Source: CS4-C045 sp963844115 (lineage in GTDB: Bacteria; Planctomycetota; Planctomycetia; Pirellulales; UBA7805). From it: DNA of 64,000 nt. The notes beneath the pieces were generated by a model. The model was not told the DNA's origin. It saw nothing but the letters and a program-made list of their open reading frames with translations, and ran no database searches. The DNA lies in contig CAWJNN010000038.1 in NCBI GenBank assembly GCA_963844115.1, positions 1-64,000 of the forward strand, read 5' to 3'. Below are positions 17,492 to 26,438 of the stretch, one piece after another (the stretch's first letter is position 1; the number at the start of each line of letters is the position of its first letter). The translations under genes were made by a program, and so were the position numbers.

Positions 17492-19120
17492 TCAATTGAA
17501 CAGCGGTAAAAACTCAAAGCGCCCGCTGTCGAACAGGCCTTTGTCGCTGAGCTTGATTTCCGGGATGACTAGCAGCGCCATGAAGGACAAGGCCATATAC
17601 GGCGCGCGGAGGCTACTGCCAAGTTCTTTGGCGCGACGATCTAGTTCCGAATACTTCTCGGCAACCTCCTCGAAGGGACGATCAGACATCAGACCGGCAA
17701 CCGGCAAGGGTAGAACGTGATGTTCTGACCCGTAAGCGAGCGACAGCCCTCCCTGGGCTTGAATGACCAGGTTCATCGCTTCGCATAGATCTTCATCGTT
17801 CGTACCGACGGCAACGATATTGTGGGAATCGTGGGCCACCGACGATGCAATCGCGCCACTGCGGAAGCCAAAGTTCGTGATAAATGCGACGGCTGGTGTC
17901 GCGGCGCGGTAGCGATTTGCAACGGCAATCTTCAAAATATCACGTTCGGTGTCGGCGACCGCCATGCCGTCGACGATCTTTGGCGGCAGGATCCGTCGCT
18001 TGGTGATGAGCTCGCCGTCCAACGCTTCAATAACGTTAATCGTTTCGGCGCCGGCTGGAACAGGACACTGAAGCTGATCGGGTTTCAAAGTCGCGGCCGC
18101 AAACTGATTGATCGCCGTTTGCGGTGTATGGGTAATCGAGGACACCCGATCGCGCACGATCGTGTCGCCCCGAATAACGGTCTGCACGACGTTCCAATCG
18201 CGCAAGTTATCGACTTCAATAAAGTCCGCGTCGTCGCCCACACGCAAGAGCCCCACATCCAGCCCGTAATGCAAGACAGGATTCACGCAGGCGGCACGCA
18301 AAACGTTCATGACGGCCACGCCCTTATCGACAGCTCGTTTGACAAGCACGTCGATGTGTCCTTCCAGCAATTCGTCGGGATGCTTGTCATCGCTGCACAG
18401 CATGCACTGGTCAGGGTATTCATCCAGCAGCGTGTAGAGCGCCTCGAAATTACGGGCAGCTGAGCCTTCACGAATCAAGATCTTTGCGCCGCACTGTAGT
18501 TTGTCCAACGCTTCCTCTTTGGTGAAGCACTCGTGGTCCGTCGATATCCCGGCCGCAAAATAACGTCTCGCGTCATCGCCGCGGACACCGGGCGCATGGC
18601 CATCGACCGGTTTGCCCCGCGCGGCCGCCGCTCGGATCTTGGCAATCACTTCCGCGTCACCAGCCAGTACGCCCGGATAGTTCATCATTTCGCTTAAATA
18701 AATGATGCGATCATCGTCCAGCAGTTCGGCGACCTGTCGCGCGTCGATCGCCGCGCCGGCAGTCTCAAACGGCGTGGCGGGTACGCACGCAGGCGCACCA
18801 AAGAAGATCTTTAACGGAACACCGTCCGCACTCTCCAGCATGTAGCGTACGCCCTCGACGCCGATCACGTTTCCAATTTCGTGAGGATCGGAAACTGTCG
18901 CGACCGTGCCATGCCGGACGGCGGCGCGGGAGAACTCGGCGGGCGTCAGCATCGAGCTTTCGATGTGCACGTGCGCGTCGACGAAGCCGGGCAGTAAATA
19001 GGTCGATTGCAGCTCGTCCGTTTCGTTGATGCCAGCGATCTTGCCATTTTCGATCTGTACAGTCCCAGGGAAGATGCGCCGGTTCAAGATGTCGATCAGA
19101 TTCCCACTAAAAGTTTGCAC
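17492..19120 (-). CDS. ade: Adenine deaminase
   Basis: A metal-dependent amidohydrolase converting adenine to hypoxanthine, which feeds xanthine dehydrogenase. Motifs: LLPGFVDAHVHIESSMLTPA, ATVSDPHEIGNV, ISTDHECFTKEEA, MLCSDDKHPDEL, and the C-terminal adenine deaminase domain with VAHDSHNIVAVGTNDEDL. I take GTG 19120 (VQTFSGNLIDIL) as the start, because GGAG lies six bases upstream and the family begins there. The frame is open to a TTG at 19183, but that extension is encoded by a GTTTAAC hairpin repeat. Length about 542 residues, normal for the family. Confidence 0.92.
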   Translation of the reverse strand: MQTFSGNLIDILNRRIFPGTVQIENGKIAGINETDELQSTYLLPGFVDAHVHIESSMLTPAEFSRAAVRHGTVATVSDPHEIGNVIGVEGVRYMLESADGVPLKIFFGAPACVPATPFETAGAAIDARQVAELLDDDRIIYLSEMMNYPGVLAGDAEVIAKIRAAAARGKPVDGHAPGVRGDDARRYFAAGISTDHECFTKEEALDKLQCGAKILIREGSAARNFEALYTLLDEYPDQCMLCSDDKHPDELLEGHIDVLVKRAVDKGVAVMNVLRAACVNPVLHYGLDVGLLRVGDDADFIEVDNLRDWNVVQTVIRGDTIVRDRVSSITHTPQTAINQFAAATLKPDQLQCPVPAGAETINVIEALDGELITKRRILPPKIVDGMAVADTERDILKIAVANRYRAATPAVAFITNFGFRSGAIASSVAHDSHNIVAVGTNDEDLCEAMNLVIQAQGGLSLAYGSEHHVLPLPVAGLMSDRPFEEVAEKYSELDRRAKELGSSLRAPYMALSFMALLVIPEIKLSDKGLFDSGRFEFLPLFN

Positions 19121-19150
19121 GATCTGCTCCGGCCTACGGGTCGTTTCTTC

Positions 19151-19234
19151 GTTTAACCGCAATCCCAACGGGATGCGCGCCAATCACGCGCATCCCAGAC
19201 CCAGCTGCGCCGTGTGCCCTGATTGCGGTTAAAC
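19151..19234. repeat. GTTTAAC hairpin (class C stem)
   Basis: Arms start GTTTAACCGCAATCCCAACG at 19151 and end GATTGCGGTTAAAC at 19234. The stem differs from class A (9015, 17237, 40423) and class B (25102, 33927) although the seven-base tips are identical. It sits just upstream of the adenine deaminase start. Confidence 0.75.
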
Positions 19235-19257
19235 GGCCTTGTGCCTGACTCAGTCCG

Positions 19258-20775
19258 TTACTTTGCTCGTGACGTCTTCCACACGGGGTCGTGGTGGGAA
19301 TCATCGGCTGAGCGGAACCAGCGGGTCAGCGTCATTTTCTGGCGTGTATAAAACAAGACGCTTTCGGATCCCTGGATGTGCAGGTCGCCGAAAAAGGACT
19401 CGTTCCAACCGGTAAATGGGAACCAGGCCATGGGAGCGGGAACGCCGACGTTGATTCCAATCATGCCGGCATTGAAATGTTGCTTGAATTGGCGAGCCGC
19501 ATATCCGTCACGAGTGAAGATCGACGCGCCGTTGCCGTACTGGCATTCGCGGCCAATGGCGAGGGCGGCATCCAGGTCGGCGGCACGAACGACGGACAAA
19601 ACGGGACCGAAGATCTCTTCCTGCGCCACGCGCATCCCCGTCTGAACCTGGTCGATCACACTCGGGCCCAACAAGAATCCGTCGCCGGCAAAGTCGCGTC
19701 GACCGTCGAGCGCTACGCGGGCACCCTCTTCGCTGGCGATGTCCATATAGCTGGCGACGCGTTCAACATGTTCGCGACGAATCAATGGGCCGATGTCAAC
19801 ATCCTCGGTACCGTCCGACGGACCGACGCGCAGACTGCCGGCATGATTACACAGCCCTTCCACCAGCGGATCGCCGATGTCGCCGACCGCCAGCGCGATG
19901 CTGCCGGCCATGCAGCGCTGACCCGCGCAACCGTAGGCCGAGGCCGCCAGGGCTTTGATGGATTGATCCAGGTCGGCGTCCGGCATGATCACGAGATGAT
20001 TCTTGGCACCGCCGGCCGACTGGACTCGTTTCCCATTGCGGGTACCGGTTTCGTAAATGTACCTGGCAATCGCCGTGGATCCCACGAAGGAGATTGCCGC
20101 TATTTTGGGATGCGTCAACAAGGCATCGACGCACTCACGGTCCCCGTGCACGATACTAAATACGCCTTTCGGCAGACCTGCCTCCATCAGTAGTTCACCC
20201 AACCGGACGGACGAGAGCGGAACTTTTTCAGATGGTTTTAGGACGAACGTATTGCCGCATACCAGTGCGACGGGAAACATCCAAAGGGGAACCATGGAGG
20301 GAAAATTGTAGGGTGTGATGCCTACGCAAACTCCAACCGGGTGACGTACGGTCTCGGCGTCGACATCGGTCGCGATATTCGGCAGTGTGTCGCCCATCAA
20401 AAGATTGGGCACGCCACTGGCGAATTCGACCATCTCCACTCCGCGCTGCACTTCCGCTCGTGACTCGGCCAATGTTTTGCCGTGCTCACGAGTGACCAGG
20501 GCCGCTAGCTCTTCAAAGTTCTGCTCCATCAGCTGCCGGTAGCGGAACATGACCCTGGCGCGATCGATGGCTGGCGTCGCGCTCCACTCAGGCAGCGCCG
20601 CGGCCGCTGCTTCGACGACGGCAGCCGTTGCATCAGCGGAACACAATGGAACTTGTGCAATGACCTGGCCCGTCGACGGATTGAATACTTCGCCAGTTCG
20701 ACTGGCGTTGCCGGTTTGCCACTGGCCGGCTTGGAGAATCGGAACCCGCTCGACAGTTGCCGTTGATGTCGACAT
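19258..20775 (-). CDS. mmsA: CoA-acylating (methyl)malonate-semialdehyde dehydrogenase
   Basis: A 505-residue aldehyde dehydrogenase that turns malonate semialdehyde into acetyl-CoA, or methylmalonate semialdehyde into propionyl-CoA, with NAD. MmsA-type features: GITPYNFPSMVPLWMFP, FVGSTAIARYIYETG, catalytic Cys in YGCAGQRCMA, QEEIFGPVLSV, and the MmsA-typical VPAPMAWFPFTGWNESFFGD. The start is ATG 20775. In this setting it completes pyrimidine breakdown, since malonate semialdehyde arises from uracil and methylmalonate semialdehyde from thymine. It is divergent from the beta-ureidopropionase gene. Confidence 0.93.
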   Translation of the reverse strand: MSTSTATVERVPILQAGQWQTGNASRTGEVFNPSTGQVIAQVPLCSADATAAVVEAAAAALPEWSATPAIDRARVMFRYRQLMEQNFEELAALVTREHGKTLAESRAEVQRGVEMVEFASGVPNLLMGDTLPNIATDVDAETVRHPVGVCVGITPYNFPSMVPLWMFPVALVCGNTFVLKPSEKVPLSSVRLGELLMEAGLPKGVFSIVHGDRECVDALLTHPKIAAISFVGSTAIARYIYETGTRNGKRVQSAGGAKNHLVIMPDADLDQSIKALAASAYGCAGQRCMAGSIALAVGDIGDPLVEGLCNHAGSLRVGPSDGTEDVDIGPLIRREHVERVASYMDIASEEGARVALDGRRDFAGDGFLLGPSVIDQVQTGMRVAQEEIFGPVLSVVRAADLDAALAIGRECQYGNGASIFTRDGYAARQFKQHFNAGMIGINVGVPAPMAWFPFTGWNESFFGDLHIQGSESVLFYTRQKMTLTRWFRSADDSHHDPVWKTSRAK

Positions 20776-20896
20776 GGCGCATGCCTCGCTTAATCAAGGG
20801 TGAAAATGGGTATCAGCCCGTAGGCATTGCCGCTGGACATATGTTATTATCCGGTAGCCGTTGGCTTGGCCGCCAACAGGCGCACGCTAGGAACCT

Positions 20897-20945
20897 GCCG
20901 CCTAAAGGCGGAACTACGAGCGCGGCCGCCTAAAGGCGGGACTCC
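20897..20945 (+). repeat. Two tandem GCCGCCTAAAGGCGG elements
   Basis: GCCGCCTAAAGGCGG followed by AACTACGAGCG at 20897-20922, then a second copy GGCCGCCTAAAGGCGG with tail GACTCC from 20924. They lie in the divergent gap between mmsA and the beta-ureidopropionase gene. Confidence 0.8.
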
Positions 20946-20987
20946 AACTTATCTTAACCTTTTCGAGATTGTACCAGGAGCGGTGTG

Positions 20988-21857
20988 ATGGCACGAATCG
21001 TTCGGGGTGGAGTAATTCAGGCGACCCTGTCTGAGCCGGCAACCGCACCGGTCGAAAAGATCAAGCAATCGATGATCGACAAGCACATCGATCTGATCGC
21101 CCAGGCGGCAGATAAGGGTGCCCAAGTTATTTGCCTGCAGGAACTGTTCTACGGCCCCTATTTCTGCGCTGAACAAGACACAAAGTGGTACGAACTGACG
21201 GAGCGGATTCCGGACGGGCCGACTACCAGGCTGATGCAGGAGCTGGCGAAAAAGCACTCCATGGCGATTGTCGTACCGATGTATGAAGAGGACTTGACGG
21301 GCGTCTACTACAACTCCGCTTCCATGATCGACGCCGACGGCTCGTATTTGGGTAAATTCCGCAAGATGCACATTCCACATTGTGCTCCGGGCTTTTGGGA
21401 AAAATTCTATTTCCGGCCGGGCAACATGGGATATCCCGTGTTCGACACGCAATTCGGCAAGATCGGGATCTATATCTGTTACGACCGCCACTTCCCAGAA
21501 GGTGCCCGATGCCTGGGGCTGAACGGCGCCGAGATCGTTTTCAATCCGTCGGCCACGGTGGCGGGGTTGAGCGAATATCTCTGGAAGCTGGAGCAACCAG
21601 CCCATGCGGTCGCGAACCAATATTATGTCGGCGCGATCAACCGACCCGGCTTTGAAGACCCCTGGCGAATCGGCGAATTCTACGGTCAGAGCTATTTCTG
21701 TAGTCCGCGCGGACAAATCATGGCCGAGGGCACCCGCGATACGGATGACGTGGTCGTTGCCGATCTGGACCTGGACGAGATTCGCGAAGTGCGCAATACC
21801 TGGCAATTTTTCCGGGATCGTAGACCAGAAAGTTATTCAGCGATGGTTGAATTGTAG
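20988..21857 (+). CDS. Beta-ureidopropionase (N-carbamoyl-beta-alanine amidohydrolase), nitrilase family
   Basis: A 289-residue carbon-nitrogen hydrolase expected to cleave N-carbamoyl-beta-alanine or N-carbamoyl-beta-aminoisobutyrate to the beta-amino acid, CO2 and ammonia. The Glu-Lys-Cys triad is visible in ICLQELFYGPYF, LGKFRKMHIPH and IGIYICYDRHFPEGAR. GAINRPGFEDPW and EFYGQSYFCSPRG resemble eukaryotic-type beta-ureidopropionases. ATG 20988 is preferred, with AGGAG a few bases upstream; a GTG directly precedes it. N-carbamoylputrescine amidase is a close relative, but neighbours coding for dihydropyrimidinase and PreA favour the pyrimidine role. Confidence 0.88.
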   Translation: MARIVRGGVIQATLSEPATAPVEKIKQSMIDKHIDLIAQAADKGAQVICLQELFYGPYFCAEQDTKWYELTERIPDGPTTRLMQELAKKHSMAIVVPMYEEDLTGVYYNSASMIDADGSYLGKFRKMHIPHCAPGFWEKFYFRPGNMGYPVFDTQFGKIGIYICYDRHFPEGARCLGLNGAEIVFNPSATVAGLSEYLWKLEQPAHAVANQYYVGAINRPGFEDPWRIGEFYGQSYFCSPRGQIMAEGTRDTDDVVVADLDLDEIREVRNTWQFFRDRRPESYSAMVEL

Positions 21858-21859
21858 TC

Positions 21860-23458
21860 ATGCAGGACCAAGGGCCAGGCAGGAAGATTGTTTACGGCCT
21901 GGACGATCGGCCGCCACCCGTCCGGGCAACGGTGCTGGGCCTACAGCATGTGTTGACGATGTTCGGATCGACAGTGGCTGTACCGCTGATATTTGGCCCC
22001 AAGCTGTGGCCGGTGCCGGAAGGATTACCGGAGAAACTCAGTCAGCAATTGATCGAGTTGCAGCTTACGAACACGGCGCTACTGATTTCGTCGGTGATGT
22101 TGTGCAGCGGCATTGCCACTTTGCTGCAAACAACCTTCGGGTCCCGATTGCCGATCATCCAGGGCGTCTCCTTTTCTTTTCTGGCGGCCTTCTTTGGAAT
22201 TGTTGCTTCGACCCAAGCGTCAGCTGCGCCAGCTTGGTCTGCGGTAATCGCTGGTGATATTAGCGACGCGACCGTGGCCCCTCTGTTATCAGCCTGGCAG
22301 GACGCCGGGGCTTTGGGGATGCGAACGATCGCCGGGGCAGTGCTGATCGGTGGCATTATCGAGGCGCTGGTCGGGTTCACGGGCTTGATGGGGTTGGTGC
22401 GGCGGGTGCTTTCGCCAGTAGTCATTGGTCCGGTCATCATGCTGATCGGTCTGGCGTTGTACCAATTCGGGGCCCCAGTAGCCGCCAGCCATTGGGGCAT
22501 TTCGATCCTGACGATCTTTCTGATCATCCTTTTTTCCTTGGTACTGTCGCGTTGGGTGCGATGGTTTCAATTATTTCCGATGCTGTCGGCGATCGTAATC
22601 GTCGTCACGCTGTGTTGGTGGCTCGGCGCACAAGGCACCTTTCAGCAGGGGGACGCGGCGTACGTGGACTTGTCCGCCTTCCATCGTTCCGATTGGGTGC
22701 GCGTCAATACGATCTTCATTCCCTGGGGGTTGCCCGAGTTCGGGGTTGCCGCGCTCGTCGCGGTCTTGGCAGGATATCTCGCTTCGATGATCGAGTCGTT
22801 TGGCGACTACCACGCCTGCAAGAATCTGGCTGGCGGCGGCGATCCGACGCCGCAGGAGATTTCGCGTGGTATCGGGTTCGAGGGAGTTGGTTGCTCGATC
22901 ACGGGTCTACTCGGCGGCTTCAGTAGCACCAGCTACTCCGAGAATATCGGCCTCGTTGGATTGACCAAAGTCGGCAGCCGATACGTGGTTCAAATCGGCG
23001 CTGTGATCCTCCTTCTGCTGGGGGTATTCGGAAAGTTTGGTGCGCTGGCGGCTGCCATCCCCAAGCCGGTTGTGGGCGGTTTGTATTGTGCGCTGTTCGG
23101 TTTGATTTCCGCTGTCGGCGTGCGACAATTCGCAAAGGCCGATTTAAACTCGGATCGCAATCTGTTCATCGGCGGTTTCGCGCTGTTCATGGGGTTGAGC
23201 CTGCCGTTTTGGTTTTATTCAGCGGACGGAGCAGCTACCTTGCAGTCCCTGCACGGTTTGCTGTCCGCCAGACTGTCGGATTGGTTCGGACCGGTTTCCG
23301 AAACTACCGGACAATGGCAAACGACCACCGTCGACGGTTTTATCGACTCACTAGATGCAATAGGGAAAACAGGAATGGCAGTGGCGGCGATCTTGGGACT
23401 CTTTCTGGATAACCTTATTCCAGGAAGTCGAGTCGAACGTGGCCTGGAAGAGGGTTGA
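21860..23458 (+). CDS. NCS2-family uracil/xanthine permease
   Basis: A 532-residue polytopic membrane protein with about 12-14 hydrophobic segments. The NCS2 signature near the N-terminus is LGLQHVLTMFGSTVAVPLIF; later blocks are PIIQGVSFSFLAAFFGI, SPVVIGPVIMLIGLALYQFG and GGFSSTSYSENIGLVGLTKVG, the last matching the conserved transport core. It probably imports uracil, xanthine or urate by proton symport; the substrate cannot be read from sequence. It starts two bases after the beta-ureidopropionase stop, so the two genes are an operon, and it supplies substrate to the surrounding pathways. Confidence 0.9.
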   Translation: MQDQGPGRKIVYGLDDRPPPVRATVLGLQHVLTMFGSTVAVPLIFGPKLWPVPEGLPEKLSQQLIELQLTNTALLISSVMLCSGIATLLQTTFGSRLPIIQGVSFSFLAAFFGIVASTQASAAPAWSAVIAGDISDATVAPLLSAWQDAGALGMRTIAGAVLIGGIIEALVGFTGLMGLVRRVLSPVVIGPVIMLIGLALYQFGAPVAASHWGISILTIFLIILFSLVLSRWVRWFQLFPMLSAIVIVVTLCWWLGAQGTFQQGDAAYVDLSAFHRSDWVRVNTIFIPWGLPEFGVAALVAVLAGYLASMIESFGDYHACKNLAGGGDPTPQEISRGIGFEGVGCSITGLLGGFSSTSYSENIGLVGLTKVGSRYVVQIGAVILLLLGVFGKFGALAAAIPKPVVGGLYCALFGLISAVGVRQFAKADLNSDRNLFIGGFALFMGLSLPFWFYSADGAATLQSLHGLLSARLSDWFGPVSETTGQWQTTTVDGFIDSLDAIGKTGMAVAAILGLFLDNLIPGSRVERGLEEG

Positions 23459-23513
23459 GGGTCGAGTCGGGTCGCGGGTCGAGGGGAAAGCGGCAGACTA
23501 CCTGAAACGTGTC

Positions 23514-23650
23514 GTTCCGCAATCCGCAATCCGCAATCCGCAATCCGCAATCCGCAATCCGCAATCCGCAATCCGCAATCCGAAATCCGAAATCCGCAAT
23601 CCGCAATCCGCAATCCGCAATCCGCAATCCGCAATCCGAAATCCGAAATC
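23514..23650 (+). repeat. Heptanucleotide tandem array (CCGCAAT)n
   Basis: About 19 near-perfect copies of CCGCAAT, with occasional CCGAAAT variants, between the permease stop and the aminotransferase ATG, ending five bases before that ATG. Because 21 bases hold three repeats and seven codons, the array is open in several frames and creates a false N-terminal extension (NPQSAIR repeats). Confidence 0.95.
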
Positions 23651-23655
23651 CAACT

Positions 23656-25014
23656 ATGCCTAACGAAAAACTTTCACTACCGATTTGTGACCATAAGCCG
23701 GAACCCTACACGGGCCCGTCGCGTGACGAAGTTATCGCCCTGCGGCATCAGTATTTGTCGCCGGGCCTGATCACGTATTACAAAGATCCGCTGATGATCG
23801 TCGAAGGGCACATGCAGTACGTCTTTGACGAGACCGGTCGACGTTATCTGGATGCGTTTGCCGGAATCGTCACGATCAGCGTCGGACACTGTCATCCAAA
23901 GATCGCCGAAAAGGTACGCCAGCAGACAGGTCGTCTGCAGCATACGACCACCATCTATCTGCATCCCACGATTGGCCAGTTCGCTCAGCGCCTGGCCGAA
24001 AAGATGCCCGCGGGACTCGACAAAACTTACTTTACGAACTCCGGCAGCGAAGCCAACGAGTTGGCTGTGTTGAGCTCGCGGGAATTCACCGGCAACCAGG
24101 ATGTGATCGCGTTGCGCAATGGCTATCACGGCGGAACTTCCGTACCGATGAGCCTGACCGCACATGGTACGTGGAAGTTCAAGTCGAACCAGCGGGCACA
24201 CGTCCATCACACGCACGCAGGTTACTGTTACCGCTGCCCCTACGGGCTTGAGTATCCATCTTGCGACCTGAAGTGCGCCCATGACGTGAAAAACGTGATC
24301 GAATACGAGACGCCGGGCGAGGTTGCCTGTTTTATCGGCGAGCCGATTCAGGGAGTTGGTGGCACGGTTGTACCGCCGAAAGAGTACTTCCCGATCATTT
24401 ATGACATCGTCCGTGAACATGGTGGAATCTGCATCGCCGACGAAGTGCAGGGCGGCTTTGGACGAACGGGGCATCACTTCTGGTCGCACCAGAACTGGGA
24501 TGTCGTCCCCGATATGGTCGTGATGGCCAAAGGGATCGGCAACGGCGCGCCGCTGGGCGGCATGACGACGCGGACAGAAATTTCAGAAACTCTAAAACAC
24601 CGTATTCACTTCAACACTTATGGTGGTAACCCGATCAGCATGACGCAGGGTCTCGCCACGTTGGAGGTGATCGATGAAGAAAACATCCAGCAGAATGCAC
24701 TTGAAGTTGGCACGCATCTCAAGGGCCGACTGGAAGAACTTCAGCAGAAGCACGCAATGATCGGCGAGGTCCGCGGAATGGGATTGATGCTGGGCGTCGA
24801 ATTGGTGCGTGACCGCGAGACGAAGGAGCCAGCCAGCACGGAAACAGCCGACATCCTGGAGCTGACGAAACAGTGGGGACTACTGTTAGGCAAGGGAGGG
24901 CTTTACGGTAACACCTTGCGCATCAAGCCGCCGATGTGTATCTCCAAGGACGATGCCGATTTCCTGGTGGATTGCCTGGACCAGGCACTGGATCAAATTG
25001 CTGCGCGTGGGTGA
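23656..25014 (+). CDS. Class III aminotransferase, AGXT2-like (beta-alanine/glyoxylate type)
   Basis: A 452-residue PLP-dependent aminotransferase. The start is ATG 23656 (MPNEKLSLPICDHK); the frame is open upstream only because of the heptamer array. Landmarks: YLDAFAGIVTISVGHCHPKI, TYFTNSGSEANELAV, IADEVQGGFGRTG and the PLP lysine in VVMAKGIGNGAPLGG. The block YCYRCPYGLEYPSCDLKC resembles alanine-glyoxylate aminotransferase 2 and beta-aminoisobutyrate aminotransferases. Likely role: transfer the amino group of beta-alanine or beta-aminoisobutyrate to pyruvate or glyoxylate, giving the semialdehyde used by MmsA. No clear ribosome-binding site lies between the array and the start. Confidence 0.88.
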   Translation: MPNEKLSLPICDHKPEPYTGPSRDEVIALRHQYLSPGLITYYKDPLMIVEGHMQYVFDETGRRYLDAFAGIVTISVGHCHPKIAEKVRQQTGRLQHTTTIYLHPTIGQFAQRLAEKMPAGLDKTYFTNSGSEANELAVLSSREFTGNQDVIALRNGYHGGTSVPMSLTAHGTWKFKSNQRAHVHHTHAGYCYRCPYGLEYPSCDLKCAHDVKNVIEYETPGEVACFIGEPIQGVGGTVVPPKEYFPIIYDIVREHGGICIADEVQGGFGRTGHHFWSHQNWDVVPDMVVMAKGIGNGAPLGGMTTRTEISETLKHRIHFNTYGGNPISMTQGLATLEVIDEENIQQNALEVGTHLKGRLEELQQKHAMIGEVRGMGLMLGVELVRDRETKEPASTETADILELTKQWGLLLGKGGLYGNTLRIKPPMCISKDDADFLVDCLDQALDQIAARG

Positions 25015-25101
25015 TTCAATGGATATAATTTGCCAGTAGTTCCGCTTAACGATGGGAACATATTCAGCGTGCGAGCAGCGGTATGTCGAAACTGCGATGT
25101 C

Positions 25102-25170
25102 GTTTAACCCGTTGCCGAAGGCGAGGTAGCGGTATACTAAACGGTCCTCGCCTTCGGCAACGGGTTAAAC
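25102..25170. repeat. GTTTAAC hairpin (class B stem)
   Basis: Arms GTTTAACCCGTTGCCGAAGG at 25102 and a right arm ending GGCAACGGGTTAAAC at 25170, stem CCGTTGCCG.AGGCGAGG. It lies in the gap between the aminotransferase and PreA genes; a partial AAGGCGGAACTACGAACG element follows at about 25196. Confidence 0.85.
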
Positions 25171-25232
25171 GCGTAAAAAGCCAAAACACGTACAAAGGCG
25201 GAACTACGAACGATGTCGTATGGAGGTGAACG

Positions 25233-26420
25233 ATGGCCGATCTAAGTAGCGTTGTTAACGGCCTGAAGATGCCGAACCCGTTTGTGATTGGTTCCGGGCC
25301 TCCGGGTACCAATGCGAACGTAATCGGCAAGGCATTCGACGAGGGCTGGGGTGCGGTCATTTGCAAGACGGTCAGCCTGGAAGCGGACAAAGTGATCAAT
25401 GTCCAGCCGCGCTACGCGCGGTTGCGCAGTCGCGAATCCAAGGAAATCTACGGCTGGGAGAATATCGAACTGATCAGTGATCGGTCGTTTGAAACCTGGA
25501 TCGAAGAGTTCAAACAGATCAAAGACAAGTATCCCGATCGCATCTTGATTGCTTCAGTGATGGAGGAATTTCGGAAAGAGGCGTGGGTCGAGATTATCGA
25601 GCGCTGTCAGGATACGGGTGTTGATGCTTTTGAATTGAATTTCTCCTGCCCGCATGGCCTGCCCGAGCGAAAAATGGGATCGGCGATGGGCGAGAATCCG
25701 GAGATCCTCGAAGAGGTAACAGGCTGGGTCCACGACGTGGCCAAGGTTCCCGTGTGGGCCAAGATGACACCGAACGTCACTCACATCGAAGATCCGACAC
25801 GGGCCGCGTTGCGCGCGGGTTGCGAAGGCATTAGTGCGATCAACACGATACGCAGCGTCCTGGGTGTCGACCTGGAGACGCTGCGTCCGGAACCGTCCGT
25901 CGAAGGTTATACGACACCTGGCGGATACTCGTGCCAGGCCGTCTTGCCCATCGCATTGCGGATGGTCATGGAGATCGCCACGGTGATCCGAGATGAATTC
26001 CCCGATCGGACACTGAGCGGTATTGGCGGCATTGAAACCGGAACCGACGCCGCTCAGTTTATTTTGCTGGGCGCTGACACCGTCCAGGTATGCACCGGCG
26101 TGATGAAGATGGGGTATCGCATGGTCCAGCGGATGTGTGAAGAACTCGACGCGTTTATGAATCGGCACGGCTTCAACACGCTGGCCGACTTCAAAGGTCA
26201 CAGTCTGCAGTTCTTTACGACGCACGCCGAATTGGTGCGCATTCAAGCCGAGGCGCGTGAGAAGAAATCAGCTGCCGCGCACAAGGCGCAAGCAGATGAA
26301 ATGATTCGCAAAGATACCGAGTGGCGCGGCGATGACTTCGTCGAACAGAGCGACGCGCTGCGCGCGGATAAGTTCGTAGTTCCGCCTTTAGGCGGTCTTT
26401 CATCGCAAATGGCCGCCTAA
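25233..26420 (+). CDS. preA: PreA-like dihydropyrimidine dehydrogenase subunit
   Basis: A 395-residue FMN-dependent TIM-barrel enzyme expected to reduce uracil and thymine to the 5,6-dihydro forms. Family features: NPFVIGSGPPGTNANVIGKAF, AGWGAVICKTVSL-like WGAVICKTVSLE, and the active-site loop ELNFSCPHGLPERKMGSAMG with its catalytic Cys. The start ATG 25233 has GGAGGTG just upstream. Unlike E. coli PreA, which as I recall has a Cys-rich 4Fe-4S tail, this protein has none: after residue 350 it is a charged helix. No preT is nearby. The last 15 or so residues (KFVVPPLGGLSSQMAA) and the stop codon are encoded by the GCCGCCTAAAGGCGG repeat. Confidence 0.88.
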   Translation: MADLSSVVNGLKMPNPFVIGSGPPGTNANVIGKAFDEGWGAVICKTVSLEADKVINVQPRYARLRSRESKEIYGWENIELISDRSFETWIEEFKQIKDKYPDRILIASVMEEFRKEAWVEIIERCQDTGVDAFELNFSCPHGLPERKMGSAMGENPEILEEVTGWVHDVAKVPVWAKMTPNVTHIEDPTRAALRAGCEGISAINTIRSVLGVDLETLRPEPSVEGYTTPGGYSCQAVLPIALRMVMEIATVIRDEFPDRTLSGIGGIETGTDAAQFILLGADTVQVCTGVMKMGYRMVQRMCEELDAFMNRHGFNTLADFKGHSLQFFTTHAELVRIQAEAREKKSAAAHKAQADEMIRKDTEWRGDDFVEQSDALRADKFVVPPLGGLSSQMAA

Positions 26421-26438
26421 AGGCGGAACTACGAGCGG
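26373..26438. repeat. Inverted pair of GCCGCCTAAAGGCGG elements shared by two gene ends
   Basis: A minus-oriented copy (26373-26396, TTCGTAGTTCCGCCTTTAGG, then CGG) and a plus-oriented copy (26411-26437, GGCCGCCTAAAGGCGGAACT, then ACGAGCG). The TAA of preA (26418-26420) is inside the second copy, and the TAG of the convergent Uma2 gene (26429-26431) is the complement of the CTA in AACTACGA. Confidence 0.9.

Noticed and set aside
23514..23650. CRISPR array
   Set aside because: Units are seven bases with no spacers and there are no cas genes; the same holds for 42717-42964.
23509..23655. N-terminal extension of the aminotransferase made of NPQSAIR repeats
   Set aside because: It is the translation of the (CCGCAAT)n array; homology to class III aminotransferases starts after ATG 23656.
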